NCBI GenBank assembly: GCA_900763995.1
Contig: CAAFMK010000039.1
Coordinates: forward strand, 1-5,481
Origin: an uncultured Oscillospiraceae bacterium
GTDB lineage: Bacteria; Bacillota; Clostridia; Oscillospirales; Oscillospiraceae
Direction of reading: 5' to 3'
DNA length: 5,481 nucleotides
The translations under genes and the position numbers were made by a program. Below, piece after piece: positions 1 through 5,457 of this stretch (the stretch's first letter is position 1; every line of letters begins with the position of its first letter). The notes under the pieces were generated by a model, which worked only from the letters and a program-made list of their open reading frames with translations, was not told the DNA's origin and did no database searches.

Positions 1-141
1 AGGAGCGGCCATCGCAGAGGCCACCGTCCCCGTCGTCTGGACACACGTATGGGGACGATGTACCTCATGGTTCCTAAGGTACGGCAGGGCGGTTATATCC
101 CGTTCTTTGTCACAGAGCGCAAGCGCAGTGAAGCTGCGCTT
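1..141 (+). pseudogene. IS256/Mutator-family transposase fragment
   Basis: Frame 1 is open from the left edge and reads as an internal piece of an IS256 (Mutator) family transposase. It contains a GHR.R.LDTR stretch, then MGTMYLMVPKVRQGGY, then PFFVTERKRSEAAL, which matches the conserved N-terminal part of this family just before the catalytic domain. Likeness to the family stops after the residues AAL near base 141. From there the frame runs on to a stop at 343-345 with no transposase-like residues, and a transcription terminator lies within it at 161-179. No DDE catalytic residues are present in the window, so this is a 3'-truncated remnant; the part before base 1 cannot be seen. It lies on the opposite strand to the phosphonate operon, converging on it. 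The family call comes from memory of conserved segments, not a search. Confidence 0.8.
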
Positions 142-160
142 CAGCCTGTCGAAAAAGTCC

Positions 161-179
161 AGCCCAGTTGGGCTTTTTT
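161..179 (+). terminator. Rho-independent terminator (plus strand)
   Basis: A short stem AGCCC / GGGCT around an AGTT loop is followed directly by a run of six T. It is oriented to stop plus-strand transcription. It lies just after the point where the transposase likeness ends, so it may have come with whatever sequence was joined there. Confidence 0.75.
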
Positions 180-348
180 GCGTTTATATGATAAAATGAT
201 TCTGGGTGATGAAAGATGCTGGAACGCGGAAAAATGGATCGTGGTGTCATATATTCTTCTTTCCGGCCCTGTCCTCTCCCCCAAGGACAGGGCTTTCCTA
301 TTTCTCAGACAAGATCAAAAGTTTTATGGGGTACGGAAAAGATAAAGC
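180..348. other. Non-coding stretch between terminators
   Basis: I see no convincing gene here. The open plus-strand frame is only the read-through tail of the transposase fragment. The stretch contains an AT-rich TATGATAAAAT (187-197) that resembles a -10 element, and a strong plus-oriented hairpin at 266-293. It is probably intergenic scar sequence between the mobile-element remnant and the end of the leftward operon. Confidence 0.5.
266..300 (+). terminator. Hairpin terminator (plus strand)
   Basis: A perfect 10-bp stem, GCCCTGTCCT at 266-275 and AGGACAGGGC at 284-293, encloses an 8-nt C-rich loop. It is followed by TTTCCTATTT, a broken T tract. The minus-strand side has no T run, so the orientation is plus. 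No gene that would need it is visible directly upstream. Confidence 0.65.
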
Positions 349-380
349 CCCCTCATCGGCCATATAAAACCGATGAGGGG
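342..380 (-). terminator. Terminator of the phosphonate operon
   Basis: A perfect 11-bp inverted repeat, CCCCTCATCGG (349-359) and CCGATGAGGGG (370-380), encloses a 10-nt AT-rich loop. Read on the minus strand the stem is followed by GCTTTATCTTTT, an imperfect U tract. It begins 24 nt after the stop of the truncated chromate-transporter gene and is the only strong minus-oriented terminator I see in the window, so it probably ends the whole leftward operon. Confidence 0.75.
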
Positions 381-404
381 TAAGAAAAGAGAGATGGAGG
401 GAAA

Positions 405-701
405 TCAAATGAGGGCCAGCATAAGACACAAAACGAAGGATGGGATAATACAGCCCAGGGTACACAGCAGGACGCCAGGGATTCCAGCCAGGCGCATACC
501 AACAAAGGTTGCAGAGTTGATGGAAATAGGGCCGGGGGTCATTTCCGCAATGGTGATCAGATCGGTATACTCGGCCAGTGTCATCAGACCGTGAACATCC
601 ACCACCTGGTTTTCAATCAGAGGGATTGCGGCATACCCGCCACCCACACTAAACATACCCACCTGCACAAAGGAAACAAACAGCTGCACTAACGGATTCA
701 C
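405..701 (-). pseudogene. Chromate transporter (ChrA family), C-terminally truncated
   Basis: The 98-residue product is the N-terminal half of a short-type ChrA (CHR family) membrane transporter. It has the family signature VGGGYA.IPLIE near residues 18-30 and TPGPISIN.ATFVG near 55-68, then a hydrophobic segment that stops at LMLALI. Short-type members are typically about 170-190 residues, so roughly half is missing, and no continuation is visible in the bases between the stop and the terminator. The start is GTG (699-701), which overlaps the upstream gene's TGA by four bases (GTGA), with a strong AGGAGGT six bases ahead. Such paired short ChrA genes normally work together as an anion (chromate or sulfate) transporter. 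The truncated form is unlikely to fold as a full partner. Classification as a pseudogene is inference; a sequencing or assembly error is less likely because the terminator follows immediately. Confidence 0.75.
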
Positions 702-1297
702 AGGGATACCTCCTCTACAACCATATCGTGCTCTTCCACAGCCTTGACCTCTGCGACCTCCACTGCCTTTACCTCAGACTTCCAGTGTACCAACAGATCA
801 GCAATGCCAATTCCCAAACAGACCAGAATGATGGTCATAGCGCCTACATGGAAGAATATCTTTGCCACAAAAGCCACTGCCATCAGTTCAATATAGAGTA
901 TACGGCGAGTAGCCACCACATTTTTGGCCAGATTCAGCACCACATCAAAGATCACTGTGGCTACACCAGCTCGCATCACCTGAAGCGCCAACGCAATGAT
1001 CTGATTGCTGCGGAACTGTACATAGAATACAGATATGATGGAGATAATCACCATTGGTGGGATGGCTGTTCCCAGAATAGCCACAATAGAGCCCACCACG
1101 CCACACATACGGTACCCTAAGATAACCGATGCGTTGATCGGGATCGGGCCGGGAGAAGATTGGGAGATTGCGGTGATGTCCAGCATCTCATCCTCCTCCA
1201 GCCAGCCAAGCTCCTCCACAAATTTCTTCTTCATCAGGGATGCGATGACAAATCCCCCGCCAAAGGTAAATGCACTGAGGAGATATGAATAAGGATC
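698..1297 (-). pseudogene. Chromate transporter (ChrA family), start lost
   Basis: ChrA/CHR-family membrane protein. The reading frame is open back to a TAG at 1298-1300 and encodes the family N-terminal motif FTFGGGFVIASL (about 1235-1270), then SSPGPIPIN and several hydrophobic segments. The residues before FTFGGG (DPYSYLLSA) contain no ATG, GTG or TTG, so the normal first dozen or so residues and the start codon are gone. The only in-frame ATG (1234) lies after the GGG signature and has no well-placed Shine-Dalgarno. The break falls just after the phosphonopyruvate decarboxylase stop, which suggests that the two were joined by recombination. The C-terminus ends in a charged tail with two copies of EVKAVE. 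It is co-oriented with the phosphonate genes and coupled to the next ChrA half-gene. The substrate is unproven. If translated at all, it would begin inside the motif region. Confidence 0.75.
708..714 (-). promoter_or_regulatory. Shine-Dalgarno for the GTG start at 701
   Basis: AGGAGGT on the minus strand lies six bases before GTG (699-701), inside the end of the preceding gene. It supports the non-ATG start and translational coupling through the four-base stop/start overlap. Confidence 0.75.
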
Positions 1298-1305
1298 CTA
1301 TTGTA

Positions 1306-2421
1306 TTACCCCTGTAAGCAGGACATAAAGTGCTCCATATTCTCCTCTGGAGATACGGTCGGTCTGCCCAGATCCTTTCTGGAGCCGATGGTGGTTCGGA
1401 TCTCCAGCAGGGTCAGCACTGGGTGGCTGCTGATCTTGCTGAGTGCCTCCTGTAAGCCCTCCATGGTGTCTACGATGTGGACACTCTGGTAGCCCACACC
1501 CTCTGCCACCTTTTTCAAATCAACACTGCCCATTACAGTGGGGTACCCCCCAACTGACTCATGTGCCTCGTTATTGAACACCACATGAACCATATTTTTA
1601 GGGCCATAGGAGCCCATCACTGCCATTACACCCATGTGCATCAGCAAGGCCCCATCCCCATCCAGACACCAGATTCTGCGCTCCGGCTTCTGGAGTGCGA
1701 TTTCCAGGGCGATGGAGGAGCAGTGGCCCATAGAGCCAACGGTGAGAAAATCTCTCTCATGGCTTTGCCCCATCGTCTCTCTGACTGCGAACAGCTCTCT
1801 GGCTATCTTGCCAGTAGATGCCACAAAAATCCCATCTGGTGCGTGGCTGACCAGCTCAGAGATGGTCTCCTCCCGCTTCAGGTGATAGGAATTTTGGTTG
1901 CTGCTTTTGGTATCAGCTTCAATGGCCCCTTTGGGAATGACGATGGCAACCTGCTTACGCTCTGCAAGCAGAGCATCCGCCTGGGCTATGATGGCTTTCC
2001 ACTCCTCTTTGGTCATGGTTTTCTTTACAGAGAATGTCTTGATCCCAATATCCTCTAACAGCTGATGGGTGATCTCCCCCTGGAATCTGTGCTGGGGTTC
2101 GTCATGGACACCCGGTTCTCCCCGCCAGCCTACCAGAAAGAGGCAGGGGATCCGATAGATTTTTTCATTTAACAAAGAGGCTACCGGGTTGACAATATTT
2201 CCAATCCCGCTGTTTTGCAGATACACCACAGGTACCTTCCCTGTGGACATATAATAGCCTGCAGCCAGGCCCACACAGTTTCCCTCATTGGCGGCTATGA
2301 TGTGCTCTTTGGACAGGCCCTTGTGGCGCATCAGATGGTCACAAATGGGACTTAATGTGGAATCGGGCACACCAGTGAAGAAGTCATAGTGCAGTGCTTC
2401 AAAAAACTCTTCTACTTTCAT
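1306..2421 (-). CDS. Phosphonopyruvate decarboxylase
   Basis: Cytosolic ThDP- and Mg-dependent enzyme that decarboxylates 3-phosphonopyruvate to phosphonoacetaldehyde, the irreversible step that pulls the unfavourable PEP mutase reaction forward. The 371-residue length is normal for the family. The N-terminal pyrimidine-binding domain carries FFTGVPDS (14-21) and the conserved ThDP-activating glutamate in ANEGN (Glu46). The C-terminal diphosphate-binding domain has GDGALLMHMG (255-264) with FNNEAHESVGG (282-292), the GDG...NN metal/ThDP motif. It ends with the family signature GSRKDLGRP (346-354). The ATG lies three bases after the stop of the PEP mutase gene, with a GGAG about 12 bases upstream inside that gene, which indicates translational coupling. 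It corresponds in role to Fom2 and AepY. All key motifs are present and the gene looks intact. Confidence 0.95.
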   Translation of the reverse strand: MKVEEFFEALHYDFFTGVPDSTLSPICDHLMRHKGLSKEHIIAANEGNCVGLAAGYYMSTGKVPVVYLQNSGIGNIVNPVASLLNEKIYRIPCLFLVGWRGEPGVHDEPQHRFQGEITHQLLEDIGIKTFSVKKTMTKEEWKAIIAQADALLAERKQVAIVIPKGAIEADTKSSNQNSYHLKREETISELVSHAPDGIFVASTGKIARELFAVRETMGQSHERDFLTVGSMGHCSSIALEIALQKPERRIWCLDGDGALLMHMGVMAVMGSYGPKNMVHVVFNNEAHESVGGYPTVMGSVDLKKVAEGVGYQSVHIVDTMEGLQEALSKISSHPVLTLLEIRTTIGSRKDLGRPTVSPEENMEHFMSCLQG

Positions 2422-2424
2422 GGG

Positions 2425-3738
2425 TTACTGATTCTCCGTTTCCACTGGAATAAAGCTGATGACTTCCTTAATGGGCATACAGTTGGGATCTGCACGCTCG
2501 CCGGAGCAGCCATCTTGCAAAATGTACTCCGCTGTCTTTTTCATGGCAGGGAATGCACTTCTGAGCAGGTGGTTTGCATGGATGATGATGTTGATCCCAT
2601 TGTCTGCCAGAACATCCTCCTTGACCTTATTATAGGTGGTGGGGACTGCTACAATGGGGATTTCCGGGTACTCAGCTTTGAGCTTGTGACAGAACTCAAA
2701 CACCTCATCAGGTGTCTTTTTTCTGGAGTGGATCATAATGCCATCTGCTCCAGCCTGCAAATAGACCCTGGCTCTGTGCAGGGCATCCTCCATGCCCCGC
2801 TCCAGAATCAGGCTTTCAATCCGGGCAAAGATCATAAACTCCTTTGTTTTCAGGGCCTGCTTGCCCCGTCTGATCTTCTCCGCAAAGACCTCTGGCACCT
2901 CCTGAACCTGATTGGCCTCTGTTCCAAAGAGAGAATTTTTCTTCAGGCCAGTCTTGTCCTCAATGATAATGGCAGATACACCAATGCGCTCCAGGGTCTG
3001 GATGTTGTACACAAAGTGCTCAGGCAGTCCACCGGTATCACCATCTACAATGATGGGCTTTGTGGTGACCTCCATGATCTCATTGATGCGGTCGATCTTG
3101 CTGGACCAGTCGATCAGCTCAATATCCGGCTTTCCTCTTACTGCGGAATCACATAGGCTGGAAATCCACATGGCATCAAAGGTCTTTTGGGTGCCGTCCT
3201 CAGTGGTGGTCTTGGCATTTTCCACCACAAGACCAGTCAGGCCATTGTGGGCCTCCAGCACACTCAGGGACTTTTTCAGCCCCAATAGCCGCTTGAGCAT
3301 ACCTCTGCGGATCTCAGGCACAGCATATCGACGATAGACGCCGGATTCCAGTGCATTGATGGTCTCATCCTCTGTATAGGGGAACTCCACCAGCTCTCCA
3401 CCGTATTTCTCCAAAAGCTTCAGCAAATCTGTGCGAATCCGAGACTTTCCGCCAGTTTTCCACTCATCACCATGGACCACAATATCAGGATGGTACTGCT
3501 GAATAATGGCCTCATAGCTCAGGGTATCCTGCTTTACCACCTCTTTCACAAAGGAGAGCTGAGAGATCATCTCTTTTCGCTTCTCATATGGAACAAGAGG
3601 GGCACGCCGATACTGGGCCACCACATCATCTGTCAATACGCCTACAGTAAGCTCCCCCAGCTGGGCAGCCTTCTTCATTAGTGCAATATGTCCATAATGG
3701 AGAATATCTGTACTAACGTTGAGGTACACCTTCTTCAT
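2425..3738 (-). CDS. Bifunctional cytidylyltransferase-like / phosphoenolpyruvate mutase
   Basis: A 437-residue two-domain protein. Residues 1 to about 135 form a GCT/TagD-type nucleotidyltransferase with HYGH (14-17), KKAAQLGE (22-29), an RK pair (54-55) and HGDEW (89-93). Its last motif reads YTEDETINAL, unlike the usual RTxGIS(S/T). Residues about 155-437 are phosphoenolpyruvate mutase of the isocitrate lyase superfamily: WISSLCDSA (191-199), VDGDTGG (231-237), the hallmark EDKTGLKKNS (260-269), ARIESL, and ANHLLRSAFPAM. This domain rearranges PEP to phosphonopyruvate, forming the C-P bond. The same domain order occurs in Fom1 of fosfomycin biosynthesis, whose N-terminal domain cytidylylates 2-hydroxyethylphosphonate. 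The frame extends upstream to 3792, but I chose ATG 3738: it begins directly at the domain and has AAAGGTGG eight bases ahead. The mutase assignment is firm; activity of the fused transferase domain is uncertain. Confidence 0.95.
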   Translation of the reverse strand: MKKVYLNVSTDILHYGHIALMKKAAQLGELTVGVLTDDVVAQYRRAPLVPYEKRKEMISQLSFVKEVVKQDTLSYEAIIQQYHPDIVVHGDEWKTGGKSRIRTDLLKLLEKYGGELVEFPYTEDETINALESGVYRRYAVPEIRRGMLKRLLGLKKSLSVLEAHNGLTGLVVENAKTTTEDGTQKTFDAMWISSLCDSAVRGKPDIELIDWSSKIDRINEIMEVTTKPIIVDGDTGGLPEHFVYNIQTLERIGVSAIIIEDKTGLKKNSLFGTEANQVQEVPEVFAEKIRRGKQALKTKEFMIFARIESLILERGMEDALHRARVYLQAGADGIMIHSRKKTPDEVFEFCHKLKAEYPEIPIVAVPTTYNKVKEDVLADNGINIIIHANHLLRSAFPAMKKTAEYILQDGCSGERADPNCMPIKEVISFIPVETENQ

Positions 3739-3746
3739 TATGAATC

Positions 3747-3754
3747 CCACCTTT
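3747..3754 (-). promoter_or_regulatory. Shine-Dalgarno deciding the start of the PEP mutase gene
   Basis: AAAGGTGG on the minus strand, eight bases before ATG 3738. The longer possible start at 3792 would add 18 residues (MVFHAIRYIDQ...) that do not belong to the nucleotidyltransferase fold, so this site favours the shorter protein. Confidence 0.7.
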
Positions 3755-3782
3755 CTGTCTTGATCTATATACCGGATGGCAT

Positions 3783-3800
3783 GGAACACCACTGTATTCC
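3783..3800 (-). other. Small hairpin in the intergenic gap
   Basis: Directly after the stop of the nucleotidyltransferase gene, GGAATAC / GTGTTCC can form a 7-bp stem with one G-U pair around an AGTG loop. No T tract follows, so it is not a terminator. It sits in the largest gap between intact genes of the operon (63 nt) and could be an RNA stability or processing element, or chance. Confidence 0.3.
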
Positions 3801-3801
3801 A

Positions 3802-4236
3802 TTATTTTTGTCCATCCTCCTTGATTTTCTGCTTGATCATAGAGGAAGAAATATTCTTTGTATACTCCGGCTCCACAATCTCGCCGCCCCACTCTGCCAA
3901 AATGGCAATGGCTTTGGCCCGCACATCGGCCAGCGGGCCCTCTCGCCAGTCGGTACCATGCACCATATATCTGGGCTGGTACTTTCGGAGATTTTCCTCA
4001 TAGTCACGGGTGAGCTGGGGCACAACCTGACTGACACCCTTGATATTTTCAATCACGATCTTTCGTGTGGCGTAGTCCATATAAGGCGGATTTTTATAGG
4101 TGGAGATGGCCTCATCTGTAAACAGGCCCACCATGACCTCCCCCAGCCCCGCTGCCTTTTTAATAATATTGATGTGTCCAGGGTGGACAATATCCACCGC
4201 CATGGGCACATATACCAGTGGTCTAGTTTGGCTCAT
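3802..4236 (-). CDS. GCT/TagD-type nucleotidyltransferase, probable CTP:phosphonate cytidylyltransferase
   Basis: A 144-residue single-domain protein of the glycerol-3-phosphate cytidylyltransferase-like (HxGH) superfamily, close to the usual length. Visible motifs are DIVHPGH (15-21), KKAAGLGE (26-33), RK (59-60), HGTDWREGP (93-101), and YTKNISSSMI (125-134), which keeps the Ser-rich ISSS part of the family's RTxGIS(S/T) signature. It aligns along its length with the N-terminal domain of the next protein, so the two are paralogues. The family transfers CMP (or AMP) from the NTP to a phosphorylated or phosphonylated acceptor. In this operon a phosphonate acceptor is the natural inference, but the nucleotide and acceptor cannot be read from the sequence. 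ATG 4236 has AGGTGA just upstream. The gene starts 29 bases after the radical SAM stop. Confidence 0.85.
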   Translation of the reverse strand: MSQTRPLVYVPMAVDIVHPGHINIIKKAAGLGEVMVGLFTDEAISTYKNPPYMDYATRKIVIENIKGVSQVVPQLTRDYEENLRKYQPRYMVHGTDWREGPLADVRAKAIAILAEWGGEIVEPEYTKNISSSMIKQKIKEDGQK

Positions 4237-4265
4237 AATAATTCACCTGCCTGTTAAATCTGATA

Positions 4266-5267
4266 TCATGCTTTCAGGATTCGATCCCGCACCAGCTTGT
4301 CTGAGAAGATCTCATCATTGGGTGTGGCATACTCTGGCATCAGGGCCTTGGCGGGACGCTGACAGTGATGGACACAGCCATCACACAAAGTGCCGCCCAG
4401 ATCATCCTCCAGGAACATTCTGCGCACTTCCTTCATCTTCTCCCCATACCAGCCATCTTTCAAAGAGACCTTGTTCAAATCTGCCACAATCAGCATATCC
4501 TCAAAGTCTGCATTCTCCACAGACAGATAGCCCTCACAGGTGACAGAGATGGCATCGAAGGGCAGGTTGCAGCGGCGGAAGGTCTCATCATCTGTGGTAC
4601 ACTTCAGCAGGGTGTCGATTTCTGGCATATATCCCCCCTGATTGTACACATTTTTAAACACGATCTCGTCTGCAAGGCCGTCAAAGACCTTGTAGTAATC
4701 ATTCTTATAGTCCTCTGTAAAGCGGGTCATAATGCCAGTGATAAAGATCTTATACTCTTTTCCACTCTCTTTACGGTACTGGTTCAGATACTTCAGGTGC
4801 TCCATCACGGCATCAAAGTCATCCTTGCCGTGGATGAACTCATACAGCTTCCGCTCTGGGGCGTTGATGGAAAATTTAATGCTGTCCAGCCCTGCATCAA
4901 TGACAGCTCTGACGCGCTCTGGTGTGGCAACTGAGCCATTTGAGGTCAGATAGACATAGGTGTAGCCAATATCCTTTGCTCGTTTGATGTACTCTGGCAG
5001 CTCTGGCACCAAGAATGGCTCTCCAGTGGCATAGAAACCCACTTCACGGGTTCCCAGATCATAGGCCTGCTGGAGCAGATCAAAGGCCAGCTCCTTGTCG
5101 ATCTTGCGGATCTTGCGCTTCATTTTCTGGTGGGCACAAAAGATACAGGCATGATTACAGGCATTAGAAGTCTCAATCAAAAAGTTTGTTGTAGGAAATG
5201 GGGGCTCCAGAGAATACAGATCGGTTCTATCACTCTTTTTCAAATTGACTCGTTCCTGCAAATTCAT
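4266..5267 (-). CDS. Radical SAM protein with SPASM-like C-terminus
   Basis: First gene of the operon, 333 residues. The radical SAM core starts near residue 25, with the CX3CX2C [4Fe-4S] motif at Cys37, Cys41 and Cys44 (CNHACIFC). It is followed by the SAM-binding ATGEP (80-84), YLTSNGS (106-112) and a DSIKFSINA strand (128-136). The C-terminal part has six cysteines, at 223, 233, 244, 295, 298 and 302 (RRC, TCEGY, CDGC, HHC), in a SPASM/twitch-like spacing that would bind one or two auxiliary Fe-S clusters. No cobalamin-binding domain precedes the core, so it is not organised like the B12-dependent methylase Fom3. Its place suggests it acts on the phosphonate or its carrier, by oxidation, dehydration or C-C/C-N chemistry; the reaction is unknown. 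ATG 5267 is supported by AGGAGA seven bases upstream. It appears intact. Confidence 0.85.
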   Translation of the reverse strand: MNLQERVNLKKSDRTDLYSLEPPFPTTNFLIETSNACNHACIFCAHQKMKRKIRKIDKELAFDLLQQAYDLGTREVGFYATGEPFLVPELPEYIKRAKDIGYTYVYLTSNGSVATPERVRAVIDAGLDSIKFSINAPERKLYEFIHGKDDFDAVMEHLKYLNQYRKESGKEYKIFITGIMTRFTEDYKNDYYKVFDGLADEIVFKNVYNQGGYMPEIDTLLKCTTDDETFRRCNLPFDAISVTCEGYLSVENADFEDMLIVADLNKVSLKDGWYGEKMKEVRRMFLEDDLGGTLCDGCVHHCQRPAKALMPEYATPNDEIFSDKLVRDRILKA

Positions 5268-5421
5268 AGGTATCTCTCCTTTTCAATTAAGCATTGTGTC
5301 ATGTAATGTCATAGCCAAAAGTGATGGATTTTTGGAATGGTGGAATGGATTCCTCACAGCACATCATGTTCGCTCTGTCTCTACCAGCTCTGTTTGGACG
5401 ACAGAAACCGACATTCTTCAC
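5268..5421 (-). promoter_or_regulatory. Untranslated leader of the operon with repeats
   Basis: About 150 nt separate the predicted transcription start from the first ATG. Near its 5' end GCAAAAGTGA (plus coordinates 5418-5427) is complementary to TCACTTTTGGC (5314-5324), with one extra base, so the ends of a roughly 100-nt loop could pair. Further on, ATGACA occurs twice, ten bases apart (plus 5307-5312 and 5297-5302). A GGAATCCATTCC palindrome lies at 5342-5353, next to another CCATTCC copy. I do not recognise a known riboswitch class and see no terminator in the leader. The leader is long enough to hold a regulatory RNA or operator, but this is inference. Confidence 0.4.
5275..5280 (-). 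promoter_or_regulatory. Shine-Dalgarno of the radical SAM gene
   Basis: AGGAGA on the minus strand, within AAAAGGAGAG, seven bases before ATG 5267. It fixes the first start of the operon. Confidence 0.8.
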
Positions 5422-5428
5422 TTTTGCT

Positions 5429-5457
5429 ATCATACCACAGCTTCACGCCTGGGGCAA
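5429..5457 (-). promoter_or_regulatory. Sigma-A-type promoter of the phosphonate operon
   Basis: On the minus strand, a -35 box TTGCCC (5452-5457) and a -10 box TATGAT (5429-5434) are separated by exactly 17 bp. The -10 is preceded by TGTGG. Initiation is expected near 5421-5422. It is the best promoter I see upstream of the operon and would drive all the leftward genes, since no other clear promoter lies between them. Confidence 0.7.

Noticed and set aside
121..143. Inverted repeats AAGCGCAG / CTGCGCTT and TGAAGC / GCTTCA
   Set aside because: They fall inside the conserved transposase codons for RKRSEAAL, so coding sequence explains them, and no T tract follows directly.
728..1120. Plus-strand open frame opposite the first chromate transporter
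   Set aside because: His- and Tyr-rich translation typical of antisense reading; the minus strand carries clear ChrA motifs.
2389..3156. Long plus-strand open frame opposite the PEP mutase gene
   Set aside because: It is a shadow of a strongly supported minus-strand gene, with a composition rich in His, Leu and Cys, no recognisable domain and no Shine-Dalgarno context.
3739..3792. Extended start for the PEP mutase fusion
   Set aside because: The extra 18 residues do not fit the nucleotidyltransferase fold, and AAAGGTGG lies correctly before ATG 3738.
4266..5267. Radical SAM gene as a Fom3-type B12-dependent methylase
   Set aside because: There is no N-terminal cobalamin-binding domain, and the C-terminal cysteine pattern is SPASM-like.
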